From positions 237,987 through 301,986 of the forward strand of contig NZ_QMIK01000006.1 in NCBI RefSeq assembly GCF_003316845.1: DNA of 64,000 nt. Direction: 5' to 3'. Shown here one piece after another: positions 53,894-63,634 of the stretch. This DNA comes from Cognataquiflexum aquatile (GTDB lineage Bacteria > Bacteroidota > Bacteroidia > Cytophagales > Cyclobacteriaceae). Positions within the stretch are counted from its first letter, which is position 1; every line of letters begins with the position of its first letter. Position numbers and translations under genes: made by a program. The notes beneath the pieces are model-generated. The model saw only the letters and a program-made list of their open reading frames with translations, was not told where the DNA came from and ran no database searches.

Positions 53894-54523
53894 TTGCTAA
53901 CTAAAAAAATCTACCTTGTCCGACATGGACAAACTGATTATAATCTCAAAGGTGTAGTTCAGGGAAGTGGAATAGACGCACCTTTGAACTGGAATGGTCA
54001 CAAGCAAGCTCTGGCTTTTTTTGAATATTACCAGAACGTTCCTTTTGAGAAAGTTTTCTATACGGGTTTGCAAAGGACCAAACAATCTGTACAAGGTTTT
54101 ATTGATTTGGGATTGCCACACGAGGCAGTTCCCGAACTCAATGAGATTTCATGGGGGCGATATGAAGGAGTTCCCATGACACATGAGGAAAACCATTATT
54201 ATACAGATATGCTTGAGAAATGGGCTTCAGGTGATTTGGATTTTGCGATTGAAGGTGGTGAAAGTCCCAACTTGGTAGCTAAGAGATTGGAGAAAGGCAT
54301 CAGGCATATTTTGGCCCAACCTGAGGAAACCATACTTATCTGCATGCACGGCAGGGCAATGCGGGTTTTGTTAAGTTTACTTTTGGGATATGACCTCAGG
54401 TATATGGACGTTTTTTTGCACCAAAATCTTGGTCTATACCTATTGCATCAAAATAAAATGGGGCAGTTCAGGATTGAAAAGTACAACTCGGGTGAACACC
54501 TTATGGTGCTGGAGCTGCTTTGA
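53894..54523 (+). CDS. Histidine phosphatase family protein
   Basis: 209 residues of the phosphoglycerate mutase-like superfamily. The catalytic motif KIYLVRHGQTDYN lies at the N terminus, followed by FYTGLQRTKQSVQGF, NEISWGRYEGVPMTHEE and TILICMHGRAMRVLLSLLLGY with the second catalytic His. Substrates range from phosphosugars to phosphoproteins and nucleotide precursors; a cobC-like or general phosphatase role is open. The only in-frame start is a TTG at 53894, since a stop lies three codons upstream. Its 3' end overlaps the convergent gene by 23 bases. Confidence 0.86.
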   Translation: MLTKKIYLVRHGQTDYNLKGVVQGSGIDAPLNWNGHKQALAFFEYYQNVPFEKVFYTGLQRTKQSVQGFIDLGLPHEAVPELNEISWGRYEGVPMTHEENHYYTDMLEKWASGDLDFAIEGGESPNLVAKRLEKGIRHILAQPEETILICMHGRAMRVLLSLLLGYDLRYMDVFLHQNLGLYLLHQNKMGQFRIEKYNSGEHLMVLELL

Positions 54524-54923
54524 GGGCTTTATTTGCCTTTTTCGTTTTAAGCAACCTGTCCTCATAGGAAGCCAATAAAGAAGAATAGGTTGATTTGGAT
54601 TCGTCCAAATCGATGATCTGAACTGCTATTTCACTTAGCGGTACTACTTTTTTGTCATTTACTCTGATAAACATATCGCCGAGTTGGCGTTTGTCAATCC
54701 CGTCATTTGGGATTTTCACCAAAATGGCAGCATCAGAATTCCCGTTATAGGCTTTGGTTGAAAAAAGATTCAACAAGCTGAGTTCAATAAAATCTGTGGT
54801 CGTCCGATTCGCTTTCAATTCTGCTTTGTCAAAAATCAACAGAAAGGTCTTTTCTCCAGGGTTTTTTGAAAAACCTGCAAAGGTTAAAAAACAAAGAAAA
54901 ACTGCCAGAAATCCCTTTTTCAT
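54501..54923 (-). CDS. Exported protein, unknown function
   Basis: 140 residues with a signal peptide (GFLAVFLCFLTFAGFSK). The mature part is a mixed alpha-beta stretch (KTFLLIFDKAELKANRTTTD, DAAILVKIPNDGIDKRQL) followed by a Ser/Thr-rich and basic tail ending in AAPAP. I recognise no domain. It is convergent with the histidine phosphatase gene and shares its last 23 bases with it. Confidence 0.6.
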   Translation of the reverse strand: MKKGFLAVFLCFLTFAGFSKNPGEKTFLLIFDKAELKANRTTTDFIELSLLNLFSTKAYNGNSDAAILVKIPNDGIDKRQLGDMFIRVNDKKVVPLSEIAVQIIDLDESKSTYSSLLASYEDRLLKTKKANKALKAAPAP

Positions 54924-54995
54924 AAATGCAAATTAGGGAAATTATAGCATCCATGCAACTTCAAAAAATACTTTGATTGAATATTTTGTATAAAT

Positions 54996-55025
54996 AAAAA
55001 AGCCCGAATAAATCGGGCTTTTTTT
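54996..55025. terminator. Terminator after the zinc-ribbon gene
   Basis: AGCCCGA (55001-55007) and TCGGGCT (55013-55019) form a perfect stem with a 5-base loop; A-run on the left, T-run on the right. It ends the minus-strand gene that stops at 55032 and could also act on the other strand. Confidence 0.85.
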
Positions 55026-55031
55026 ATGATT

Positions 55032-55796
55032 TTACACTCTACTTCTTTTTTTCTTCAAGCCTTCTTCTTCGATCTCATCTTCTACACCGGCAAAAACTCT
55101 ACCGCAATGTTCGCATACGATGATCTTTTTCTTTTCTCTGATATCAGCTTGTCTTTGGGGAGGTACTACGTTAAAGCAACCTCCACAAGCACCTCTTTTT
55201 ACCATTACCACTGCCAATCCGTTTTTGGCGTTGGTACGGATTTTTGAGTAGGATTTGATAAGCCTGTCTTCGATTTTCTTGACAGCTTTTTCTCGCTCAC
55301 TCTTCAGCTTGGATTCATCGTTTTCGCTTTCGGAAACAATAGTACCCAATTCGTCTTTTTTGTTATTGAGGTCCTTTTGTCTCTCTTTCAAAATTTCCTG
55401 AAGTTCATTCACCTCATTGCTTTTGAATTCGATTTTGGCCTGTGCTTCTCCTATTTTCTTTTTGGAGACCTGGATTTCCAAATCCTGCAACTCAAGTTCC
55501 TTGGTAATGGCGTCATACTCACGGTTGTTTCTGACGTTCATCTGCTGTTCCTGATACTTTTTGATGAGTTTCTCAGATTCTTTGATGTTATCTTTGAATC
55601 TTTTGATATCGTCTTCCAAGGCTACAGTATCCGTGTGGAATTTTTGTAATCTCGTCTCGTATCCGGCTATTTCATCTTCAAGGTCTTGGACTTCTTCGGG
55701 GAGTGCTCCTCTTACTTTAAAAATCGAATCAAGTCTGGAATCTATTTTCTGAAGGTTTAGTAAGGCTTCAAGCTTCTGTGCAACTGTACTTTCCAT
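55032..55796 (-). CDS. Coiled-coil protein with C4 zinc ribbon
   Basis: 254 residues. Residues 10-190 are a long antiparallel coiled coil (EDLEDEIAGYETRLQKFHTD, KEQQMNVRNNREYDAITKEL), and the C-terminal zinc ribbon has two cysteine pairs, CGGCFNVVPPQRQ and CEHCGRVF. This is the DUF164/CT398-like family, which binds RNA polymerase-associated or secretion components in some bacteria; the general role is unclear. It is 3 bases downstream of the Nif3 gene, a pairing common in Bacteroidota. Confidence 0.88.
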   Translation of the reverse strand: MESTVAQKLEALLNLQKIDSRLDSIFKVRGALPEEVQDLEDEIAGYETRLQKFHTDTVALEDDIKRFKDNIKESEKLIKKYQEQQMNVRNNREYDAITKELELQDLEIQVSKKKIGEAQAKIEFKSNEVNELQEILKERQKDLNNKKDELGTIVSESENDESKLKSEREKAVKKIEDRLIKSYSKIRTNAKNGLAVVMVKRGACGGCFNVVPPQRQADIREKKKIIVCEHCGRVFAGVEDEIEEEGLKKKRSRV

Positions 55797-55799
55797 TTA

Positions 55800-56900
55800 C
55801 TACAGATAAGTTATGGGATTTGTGATGACTTTTGTCAAATAGAGTGCAATATTAGTAAATTTTTGCGACAATATATTCCTGAGTAATTCTTTTGTATAAA
55901 TTTCACTTTCATAATGACCGATATCGCAAATAACAAGCTGATTTTCAGCGTCAAAGAATTCGTGGTATTTTACATCTGATGTGATAAATATGTCAGCACC
56001 GGATTTTTTGGCATCCGGTAGTAAAAAAATACCTGCGCCTCCACAGACTGCTATTTTCTTTACTTTTTTACCAAGGAGATGGGTGTGCTTGATTGTGATA
56101 AGGTTCATCTTCAGTTTCAGCATTTCCAAAAATTCCTTTTCATCCATTTCTTCATTTAATTCACCGATCATCCCTGCACCGACCTCCTGATTTTCATTTT
56201 CTAATTTTTGCAGGTAAAAAGCCACTTCCTCATAGGGATGTGCTTCGCGGAGTGCATGAAGGACCTTTCTCTCCAAGTAACTTGGCAAGAGAACCTCAAT
56301 CCTCGTCTCTGGTTCGCGGTGAGCCGCTTCGGGAGTTCCTTTGTGTGGATTCGCACTTGATGAGGGAGTAAATGTACCAATGCCTTCTACCAAAAAGCTG
56401 CAGCCTGAATACTCTCCAATTTTCCCGGCACCGGCATCGAAAAGTGCTTTCAGGACTTTTTCAGTAGCCTCATGTGGGGCAAAGGTCACCAACTTTAAAA
56501 GAATTTCTTTTTTGGGTTGTAATATCTTGGTGTTTTTTAAGCCTATGACATCACAGATTTTCTTGTTTACTCCGTGGGAAACATGGTCAAGATTGGTGTG
56601 GATGGCATAAATTGCAATATCGTTTTTGATTGCTTTGATGACCGTCTTTTCGACATAATTCCGTCCGGTCAAACTTTTTAATCCCTTGAAAACAATCGGA
56701 TGGTGTGCCACTATCAGGTTGCAGCCCAATGAAATCGCCTCGTCCACCACAGCCTCTGTAGCGTCAAGAGTACACAAAACACCTTTTAGTGTATCATGGG
56801 GATTGCCTGTAATCAATTGGGCATTGTCATATGATTCCTGGTAAGCAGGGGGAGCGATTTTCTCCAGGTAGGAAACGATATCCTTGATCTTGTAAACCAT
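55800..56900 (-). CDS. Nif3-like dinuclear metal-centre hexameric protein
   Basis: 366 residues of the Nif3/YbgI family. Metal-binding stretches are NLIVAHHPIVFKGL and IYAIHTNLDHVSHGVN near the N terminus and VICDIGHYESEIYTKELL near the C terminus. The middle contains the inserted CutA/PII-like domain (about residues 125-235) seen in the long form. The family is universal and its reaction is unsettled; the annotation GTP cyclohydrolase type 2 is weakly supported. It is upstream of the zinc-ribbon gene and divergent from lpxK with 42 bases between. Confidence 0.92.
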   Translation of the reverse strand: MVYKIKDIVSYLEKIAPPAYQESYDNAQLITGNPHDTLKGVLCTLDATEAVVDEAISLGCNLIVAHHPIVFKGLKSLTGRNYVEKTVIKAIKNDIAIYAIHTNLDHVSHGVNKKICDVIGLKNTKILQPKKEILLKLVTFAPHEATEKVLKALFDAGAGKIGEYSGCSFLVEGIGTFTPSSSANPHKGTPEAAHREPETRIEVLLPSYLERKVLHALREAHPYEEVAFYLQKLENENQEVGAGMIGELNEEMDEKEFLEMLKLKMNLITIKHTHLLGKKVKKIAVCGGAGIFLLPDAKKSGADIFITSDVKYHEFFDAENQLVICDIGHYESEIYTKELLRNILSQKFTNIALYLTKVITNPITYL

Positions 56901-56942
56901 ATTTTTTGTTTTACTTTGTCCAAAATTAAGGAAAAATAGCCA

Positions 56943-57998
56943 ATGCGCTGGTACGACCCTTTTCTTTACCCTTTCTCCCTGATGTATGATGGTGTCACCA
57001 GATACCGTAACGGCATGTTTGACCGCGGCAAAAAGAAAAGCACCGAATTTTTGATCCCGACAGTAGTAGTGGGAAATCTGAATCTCGGGGGCTCAGGCAA
57101 AACACCGATGGTGGAATTCTTGGTAGAATCGTTGAAAAACCATTACCGATTGGCAACATTAAGCCGTGGATATGGCCGAAAAACCAAAGGGTTTTTATTG
57201 GCGGAGCCAAATTTGGGACCGGCTGACTTAGGGGATGAACCGTTTCAGATTTTTTCCAAATACGGGAATGAAGTCACCGTGGCGGTTGGGGAGGAAAGAG
57301 TCATGGCGATTCCACAGATTATCTACCACAGACCCGAAACAGAATTGATAATCCTGGATGATGCATTCCAGCACCGATATGTGAAAGCTGATTTGCAAAT
57401 CCTGTTGACAACCTATCAAAACCCCTTTTTCAAAGACAGGGTATTGCCTTTGGGTACCCTCCGGGAAAGTGCTGATGGAGCCGGAAGGGCTGATCTGATC
57501 ATTGTAACCAAATGCCCCGCTTCGATTACTGAAGAGGAAAAATCGGTTTTTCATAAGGAAATCAGGAATTATGCAGATGTTCCGATTTTATTTGTCGGAA
57601 TAAAATATGGAAACCCTCAACCTCTTTTTCAGCCAAATTCAAAGCCGCTCAAGAAAGTTATTCTTGTTTCGGGTATTGCCAATGACGGTTTGTTTAAGGA
57701 GGCTGCAGGCAAAAGATTTGAAGTATTGGAAACCATAACCTTTGCAGACCATCATCGGTATACACCTGCAGATGTCCGTAAAATCCTTGAACTAGTCAAA
57801 AAACACGAAGGTGCAATGGTCTTGACTACTGAAAAGGATGCAGTAAAACTTAAAGATGGTGCTTTTCATGATTATTTGGCAGAAATTCCGATTTTTGCCC
57901 TGCCTATCAAAGTTGATATGGACGAAAACGATGGCCAATACCTGATTGGGCGCATCACCAACATTGTCAAGGACAAAGCCTATATCCGTGAGATTTAA
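56943..57998 (+). CDS. lpxK: Tetraacyldisaccharide 4'-kinase LpxK
   Basis: Phosphorylates the lipid A precursor at the 4' position; inner-membrane associated. 351 residues with the P-loop VVGNLNLGGSGKTPMVEFL, the DAFQHRYVKADLQILLT region with the conserved Asp and His, LPLGTLRESADG, and TTEKDAVKLKD at the C terminus. The start is a good ATG following the divergent Nif3 gene. The stop overlaps a downstream GTG start by 11 bases. Confidence 0.96.
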   Translation: MRWYDPFLYPFSLMYDGVTRYRNGMFDRGKKKSTEFLIPTVVVGNLNLGGSGKTPMVEFLVESLKNHYRLATLSRGYGRKTKGFLLAEPNLGPADLGDEPFQIFSKYGNEVTVAVGEERVMAIPQIIYHRPETELIILDDAFQHRYVKADLQILLTTYQNPFFKDRVLPLGTLRESADGAGRADLIIVTKCPASITEEEKSVFHKEIRNYADVPILFVGIKYGNPQPLFQPNSKPLKKVILVSGIANDGLFKEAAGKRFEVLETITFADHHRYTPADVRKILELVKKHEGAMVLTTEKDAVKLKDGAFHDYLAEIPIFALPIKVDMDENDGQYLIGRITNIVKDKAYIREI

Positions 57999-59946
57999 AT
58001 CTATCCTGTTTCTTTTTTTGTTTTCCTGTTTTTGGAATTTTGGTGTTCAGGCGCAGGTCAGGCCGAGAGTTCCCCAAACAGGTAATCCTACAGGAATCCC
58101 TCCACAGCAAAATCCAGAAAGAAACTTGGAGGAAAACGGTGAATCCCAAGGGAGAAAAAAGCTGATTGACGACAGTACAAAAATGGTTTTCGGTCCCAAT
58201 ACAAGCCTTTATTTTTTGGAAAAGGATGTAAAAAAGAACCGGATGAGAAAAATTGAGGGTGACACTTCACTGAATAATTTCCATTATTTTGAACCTGTGG
58301 CCAAGTCAGGATGGATGTATCAGGATCTTGGAAATGTAGGAAGTGCCGCCAAACCGATATTTTATCAATTGCCTTCCATGATTGGAACCACTTCTGGTTT
58401 CGAAGCTTATGATCCTTACTATTTTGGGCCGGACAGTATGCGGTATTATGACACCAAGTCACCGTACACGCAGATGAATGCTTTTTTTGGAGGGGGAAAC
58501 AGGAATATGCTGGACCTGGTTTTTGCGAGGAATATCAACCCTAGGTGGAATATGGGGTTCAATTTTAAGACCATCAGGGCTAGAAAAACCCTCAATCCCA
58601 ATGCGAGGGATGATAATTTGACTGAACAAAATGCCTATGCGCTTCATACGAATTACAAATCTGAAGATGGGAAATATTTCCTTTTGGGAAGTTTTTCCCG
58701 TATGCGGCATGTAGTAAATGAACAGGGAGGTATTATTTCCCCTGATATAGATTCGACTTCTCTGCTATTTGCTTATGAAGATGCGAAGGTGTGGATGAGG
58801 GAATCCCAAGCCATAGACCTACGGCAGGATTATCACTTATATCATGAATATGAGCTTGTCAAAGGCTGGCAAGTGTATCATATATTTGATAGAAGAAAGC
58901 AAGATGTGTCATTCTTTTCACCACTTACAACTTCAGATTCTGCATTTTTTAATCTTTTCAGTCCGGACAGGTTTTTAGATCAGGATACTACTTATAATAG
59001 AAACCAATTTACAGATTGGCGGAATGAATTGGGCTTCAAAGGAGATTTAGGGCCGCTCTATTATAATGCATTTGTTAAATTCAGAAGTGGCAGACTCATT
59101 TCTCCTAATTTTGATAAACCGGGATCATTCAGTGAATTTTTTATTGGGGGAGCGCTGCGTGGGGAAATCAGTGAAAAATGGCGGTTTGAGGCAGAAGGAG
59201 AATATTCTTTGCCAGATGCCTTCAGGATCAAAGGCACTTTTGTGTCACCCTATTTGGAGGCTACTTATACCAAAGCCCTATACAAGCCCACCGCCATGCA
59301 GCAGTTTTACGTGGGAAATCACCATAAATGGGAAAACAACTTTGATAATATAGGCGTCGACCAGATTCAGGCAGTTTTGAAAGCGGATTTCAAAAGCATG
59401 TCCATCAGGCCTAATGTGACTTTAAACAGGATCAATAATTATGTCTTTTTTAACAAAGACCAAAAAGCAACCCAAGCAGATGGGGAGGCATTTATGGTGA
59501 TTCCCGGTTTGAAATTTTCAGTGAACCTCAACAGAAAAATGTTCTTTGAAGCCGATGCATATTATACTTTGATTACAGGAGATGGCAAGGATAATTTCAG
59601 GATTCCTGAAGTGTTGGTGAATTCGCGGATTTATTATGAAAGTCCGATGTTTGACGAAAATATTTTTGTTCAGATCGGCTTGGAAGGAAGGTACAGAAGC
59701 GATAACCTCGCAGACTTCTATAATCCGGCATTCCAACAATTCTTTATCCAAAATACATTTAATGTCTTTGCTTATCCGGTCGTGGATTTTTTCTTCAATG
59801 CCAGAATCAACAGAACCAGGATTTTGCTCAGAATGAATCATATCAATATGAATATGATGAGCCAGCCGGGATATTTTGTGACGCCTTATTTTACAGGGTT
59901 AAGGAGAGCTTTGGACATCGGTATCAGTTGGCCCTTATTTGATTGA
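57988..59946 (+). CDS. Putative outer-membrane porin (Bacteroidota family)
   Basis: 652 residues. The start is a GTG at 57988, which begins a signal peptide (RFKSILFLFLFSCFWNFGVQ, cleavage before AQV) and overlaps the lpxK stop, so the two are translationally coupled. The body has about twenty amphipathic strands and ends with LDIGISWPLFD. AYDPYYFGPDSMRYYDTKSP and the pattern around DLVFARNINPRWNMGFNF fit the putative porin family known mainly from Bacteroidota. No substrate can be inferred. Upstream in-frame codons inside lpxK are ignored. Confidence 0.82.
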   Translation: MRFKSILFLFLFSCFWNFGVQAQVRPRVPQTGNPTGIPPQQNPERNLEENGESQGRKKLIDDSTKMVFGPNTSLYFLEKDVKKNRMRKIEGDTSLNNFHYFEPVAKSGWMYQDLGNVGSAAKPIFYQLPSMIGTTSGFEAYDPYYFGPDSMRYYDTKSPYTQMNAFFGGGNRNMLDLVFARNINPRWNMGFNFKTIRARKTLNPNARDDNLTEQNAYALHTNYKSEDGKYFLLGSFSRMRHVVNEQGGIISPDIDSTSLLFAYEDAKVWMRESQAIDLRQDYHLYHEYELVKGWQVYHIFDRRKQDVSFFSPLTTSDSAFFNLFSPDRFLDQDTTYNRNQFTDWRNELGFKGDLGPLYYNAFVKFRSGRLISPNFDKPGSFSEFFIGGALRGEISEKWRFEAEGEYSLPDAFRIKGTFVSPYLEATYTKALYKPTAMQQFYVGNHHKWENNFDNIGVDQIQAVLKADFKSMSIRPNVTLNRINNYVFFNKDQKATQADGEAFMVIPGLKFSVNLNRKMFFEADAYYTLITGDGKDNFRIPEVLVNSRIYYESPMFDENIFVQIGLEGRYRSDNLADFYNPAFQQFFIQNTFNVFAYPVVDFFFNARINRTRILLRMNHINMNMMSQPGYFVTPYFTGLRRALDIGISWPLFD

Positions 59947-59948
59947 CC

Positions 59949-60560
59949 ATGAGTTGGGAAGAAAGTACAAAACAGAAAATGCTGCATTTACAGCTTCCTA
60001 CCGATCCGAGGTGGGTCGATATTGCCCACATGAATATCGGGGATATTTTGGTTGACCATGCTTATTGTGAACAAAAGGCGGCGTCTTCGTGTATTTCTTT
60101 GATAGTTAATTTCCATGAATTCACAGAGTTGGTGGATACCCTGACGCCGGTGGTAGCCGAAGAATGGGGACATTTCGAGAGGGTGATGGAACAACTCCGA
60201 AAAAGAGAAATTCCTTTTGGTAAACCTCGGAAAGACGAGTACGTAATCAAGCTAAGTCAGTTTGTGAGAAAAGGTGGAAGCAAAGTGATGCAGCTGACAG
60301 AATATCTGCTGATGAATGCGCTGATTGAAGCAAGAAGCTGTGAGAGGTTCAAGCTTTTATCCAAAGAAATCCAAGACGGAGAGCTACAAAAATTCTATTA
60401 CGAATTGATGGTATCGGAGGCGGGACATTTTGTCAATTTCCTTGATCTGGCCAGAAAATACCAAGACCCCGAAAAAGTCAATGCAAGGTGGAAAGAATGG
60501 TTGGAATATGAGGCTGAGGTGATCAAAAACCTCGAAATCAGAGCTGATCGGATGCATTAG
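59949..60560 (+). CDS. miaE: tRNA-(ms2io6A)-hydroxylase MiaE
   Basis: 203 residues of the di-iron ferritin-like MiaE family, which hydroxylates the isopentenyl group of ms2i6A37 in tRNA. Iron ligands are visible: Glu and His in EEWGHFERVMEQL, then EARSCERF, and the final EAGHFVNFLDLARKY. The WVDIAHMNIGDILVDHAYCEQ start is typical. The ATG at 59949 lies just after the porin stop (59944-59946). It follows on the same strand and is likely in the lpxK-porin transcript. miaA and miaB are not in the window. Confidence 0.9.
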   Translation: MSWEESTKQKMLHLQLPTDPRWVDIAHMNIGDILVDHAYCEQKAASSCISLIVNFHEFTELVDTLTPVVAEEWGHFERVMEQLRKREIPFGKPRKDEYVIKLSQFVRKGGSKVMQLTEYLLMNALIEARSCERFKLLSKEIQDGELQKFYYELMVSEAGHFVNFLDLARKYQDPEKVNARWKEWLEYEAEVIKNLEIRADRMH

Positions 60561-60694
60561 TCGGGACGGATTTGCCGGAAAGGATTTTTAACAGAAATTT
60601 TTTTCAGTTTGTGTCCGATAATTTCATCATTATGCTTATTATTAAAACTGCAATTCAAAATTTATTATTGAAATTGTTCTAATTCGTACAAATC
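60561..60694. other. Short AT-rich gap before the ABC permease
   Basis: 134 bases, AT-rich. I see no convincing promoter or hairpin, although a new transcript may begin here. Confidence 0.4.
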
Positions 60695-61939
60695 ATGAAT
60701 CTGGTCGAAAATATCAAAGAAGCCCTCAGGTCAGTCAAAGTCAATTTGCTGAGAACCGTATTGACGGGAACCATCATCGCCATAGGCATCATGTCACTTG
60801 TCGGGATGCTGACAGCAATAGACGGCATCAAAGCCCAGATTGAGGATAGTTTTTCCGGCTTGGGTGCCAACAATTTTGATGTCAGGTCAAAAGGTTTTTC
60901 AGGTGGGAGGGGAGTTCAGCAAGGCGTTTCTGAGAAAAATTATCCCATTGTCAAATATAAAGAAGCATTAAGATTTCAGGAAGAATTTAGTTCTACCGGT
61001 CCTTCCACGGTTTTTACCTCTGTCACAGGTGCCGCTGAAGTAAAAAGAGGATCAAAAAAGACCAATCCAAATGTAAGGGTGACAGGTGGGGATGACATGT
61101 ATTTCAATATCAAGGGTTTGAAAATTGAAAAAGGCCGGAACTTCAGCAACACGGAAGTTCGGTATGGCAACAATGTATGCGTCATCGGATTGGATATTGT
61201 CGAAACGCTTTTTGAAAAAAATGAGGATCCAATAAATGATTTCATTACCGTTTTTGGCAGAAGATATACAGTTGTAGGGATTTTGGAGAAGCAGGGAAGT
61301 GTCGGTGGAGGTTCCGGCGCGGATAGGGCTATTTTTATACCTGTCGAAAATGCAAGCAGGCTCGACGCAAATGGGACTTTTCGTTATTCTATCACGGCAA
61401 GTGGATCAGATCCATTGAAACTGGAATACGAAATGGGGCAAGCCACCGGAATGATGAGAAAAATCCGTCAGGATAAAATTGGTCAGGAGGATTCTTTCGA
61501 ATTGGTTAAAAGTCAATCAGTGGGAGAGAGTTTGGAAGAAGTAGCCGGATACCTGAGAATCGGTGGCTTTGGAATAGGCTTTATTACCCTTTTGGGGGCA
61601 TCGATTGGACTGATGAATATTATGCTGGTGTCTGTGACAGAAAGAACCCGTGAGATCGGAATCAGAAAAGCACTTGGTGCCACTCCTCTCAGGATAAGAC
61701 AGCAGTTCCTCATTGAAGCCATTGTAATCTGTATTTTGGGAGGAATACTGGGAGTAATTATTGGAATTGGCATTGGTAATATCGTCGCTAATGCCATTGG
61801 ACCAGGAGGATTTTTGATACCATGGCTTTGGATAATTGTCTCTTTTGGGATATGTATTTTTGTCGGTTTGGCTTCAGGATATTTCCCTGCCCGAAAGGCA
61901 AGCAAATTGGATCCGATCGAATCCTTACGCTACGAATAA
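60695..61939 (+). CDS. ABC transporter permease, MacB/FtsX type
   Basis: 414 residues with the MacB periplasmic core and FtsX layout. The first helix is at about 20-45 (LRTVLTGTIIAIGIMSLVGML); a large periplasmic region (46-280) follows; then come three helices at about 292-314, 342-366 and 380-400. VSVTERTREIGIRKALGATPLRIR is the family coupling-helix signature. Relatives export peptides, antibiotics or lipoproteins with an ATPase partner, which is not adjacent. It ends 3 bases before the GMC gene. Confidence 0.92.
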   Translation: MNLVENIKEALRSVKVNLLRTVLTGTIIAIGIMSLVGMLTAIDGIKAQIEDSFSGLGANNFDVRSKGFSGGRGVQQGVSEKNYPIVKYKEALRFQEEFSSTGPSTVFTSVTGAAEVKRGSKKTNPNVRVTGGDDMYFNIKGLKIEKGRNFSNTEVRYGNNVCVIGLDIVETLFEKNEDPINDFITVFGRRYTVVGILEKQGSVGGGSGADRAIFIPVENASRLDANGTFRYSITASGSDPLKLEYEMGQATGMMRKIRQDKIGQEDSFELVKSQSVGESLEEVAGYLRIGGFGIGFITLLGASIGLMNIMLVSVTERTREIGIRKALGATPLRIRQQFLIEAIVICILGGILGVIIGIGIGNIVANAIGPGGFLIPWLWIIVSFGICIFVGLASGYFPARKASKLDPIESLRYE

Positions 61940-61942
61940 ATT

Positions 61943-63634
61943 ATGTCAACAATAAATACATTCGATGCGATAGTGATTGGTTCGGGCATCAGCGGTGGCT
62001 GGGCGGCAAAGGAATTTTGTGAAAAAGGATTGAAAACCTTGGTTTTGGAAAGGGGGAGAAATGTGGAGCACAAAAAAGATTATCCCACTATGACTTCGGC
62101 GCCGTGGGAAATGCCTCACCGCAATCAGATTCCTTTGGCAGATAAATTGGAAAATCCCGTTGTCAATAAATGTTACGCTTATAAAGAAGATACCGCGCAT
62201 TTTTTTGTAAAAGATACAGAGCATCCTTACATCCAAGAAAAGCCATTTGACTGGGTCAGGGGTTATCAGGTTGGGGGCAAATCCCTGATTTGGGCGCGTC
62301 AGACACAGCGGTGGAGCAAATATGATTTTGAAGGTCCGGGAAGGGATGGTTTTGCAGTAGATTGGCCTATCAGGTACGATGATATTGATCCATGGTATAG
62401 CTATGTGGAGCGCTTTGTCGGCATCAGCGGCAACAAAGACGGAGTGGAGACTTTACCTGATGGGGAATTTTTACCCCCTTGGGAAATGAACTGTGTGGAA
62501 AAGGAAATCAGGGACAGAATCGTGGCTGAATTCAAGGATCGGCATGTGATGATCGGGCGGTGTGCGCATTTGACCCAACCTCAGGAGCATCACCTTGAGC
62601 AAGGCCGCGGTCAGTGTATGGCCCGCAACCAATGTTACCGTGGCTGTCCATTCGGTGCCTATTTCAGTTCCAACTCAGCAACTTTACCGGCAGCAGCAGC
62701 CACCGGAAACCTTACTTTAAGGCCTGATTCTGTGGTCCATTCCATCATTTATGATGATCAGAAAGGAAAAGTCACCGGCGTCAGGATTGTGGACAGGCAT
62801 ACCAAAGAAGTGAGTGAATATTTTGCCAAAGTCATTTTTTTGAATGCAGCAGCTCTCAATTCCAACCTGATCCTTCTCAACAGCAAATCGGCAAGATTTC
62901 CGAATGGGTTGGGTAATGACAATGGTTTACTTGGCAAATACGTCGCTTTTCATAATTATAGGGGCAACATATCCGCTTCTTACGAAGGCCATGAGGATTC
63001 TTTTTATTTTGGAAGAAGACCTACAGCTGTCATGATGCCTAATTTTAGGAATGTGAAGTCACAGGAAATGGACTTTCTTCGTGGTTACATGACTTTTTAT
63101 ACTGCCGGAAGAGGTGGCTGGGGCGGGGCAGGAGATGCCCCATTTGGTGAAGAATTCAAAGAGAAGAATTCAGTTCCAGGTCCATGGGGTGTTTTTATGA
63201 TGATGCAGGGAGAAACTATACCCAAAGAAACCAATTTTGTCAGCCTAAGTGATACTGAAAAGGACGAATGGGGAATTCCTCTTCTGAAAATAAAGGTTGA
63301 TTACGACGAGAATGATGAGAAGATCTTGCGTGACTTTTTTGAACAGGGAACAGCAATGCTAGAAAAAGCAGGTTGCAAAAACATCCGTACTTCAGATTCC
63401 ATGCAGGCACCCGGTCTTGACATCCATGAAATGGGAGGGGTAAGGATGGGCAAGGATCCGGAAACTTCCCTGCTTAACGGTTGGAATCAGATGCACCTCT
63501 GCAAAAACGTATTTGTTACCGACGGTGCCTGTATGACATCCACCGGAACCCAAAATCCCTCCATAACCTACATGGCTTTGACGGCCCGTGCAGTAGATTA
63601 TGCTGTCAAAAGCCTAAAGGATGGTTTGCTTTAA
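61943..63634 (+). CDS. GMC-family oxidoreductase
   Basis: 563 residues. The FAD-binding N terminus is FDAIVIGSGISGGWAAKEFC, and the C terminus has the catalytic-type HEMGGVRMG and the FAD-contact region NVFVTDGACMTSTGTQNPSIT. A cysteine-rich stretch, GQCMARNQCYRGCPFGAYF, is typical of the gluconate 2-dehydrogenase-like or sugar dehydrogenase branch. These proteins oxidise alcohol groups of sugars or sugar acids and often pass electrons to a small subunit, which is not visible downstream. It is directly behind the ABC permease gene. Confidence 0.92.
   Translation: MSTINTFDAIVIGSGISGGWAAKEFCEKGLKTLVLERGRNVEHKKDYPTMTSAPWEMPHRNQIPLADKLENPVVNKCYAYKEDTAHFFVKDTEHPYIQEKPFDWVRGYQVGGKSLIWARQTQRWSKYDFEGPGRDGFAVDWPIRYDDIDPWYSYVERFVGISGNKDGVETLPDGEFLPPWEMNCVEKEIRDRIVAEFKDRHVMIGRCAHLTQPQEHHLEQGRGQCMARNQCYRGCPFGAYFSSNSATLPAAAATGNLTLRPDSVVHSIIYDDQKGKVTGVRIVDRHTKEVSEYFAKVIFLNAAALNSNLILLNSKSARFPNGLGNDNGLLGKYVAFHNYRGNISASYEGHEDSFYFGRRPTAVMMPNFRNVKSQEMDFLRGYMTFYTAGRGGWGGAGDAPFGEEFKEKNSVPGPWGVFMMMQGETIPKETNFVSLSDTEKDEWGIPLLKIKVDYDENDEKILRDFFEQGTAMLEKAGCKNIRTSDSMQAPGLDIHEMGGVRMGKDPETSLLNGWNQMHLCKNVFVTDGACMTSTGTQNPSITYMALTARAVDYAVKSLKDGLL

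Noticed and set aside
57946..57987. Earlier start for the porin inside lpxK
   Set aside because: The GTG at 57988 begins directly at a signal peptide; earlier codons would put a polar stretch in front of it.
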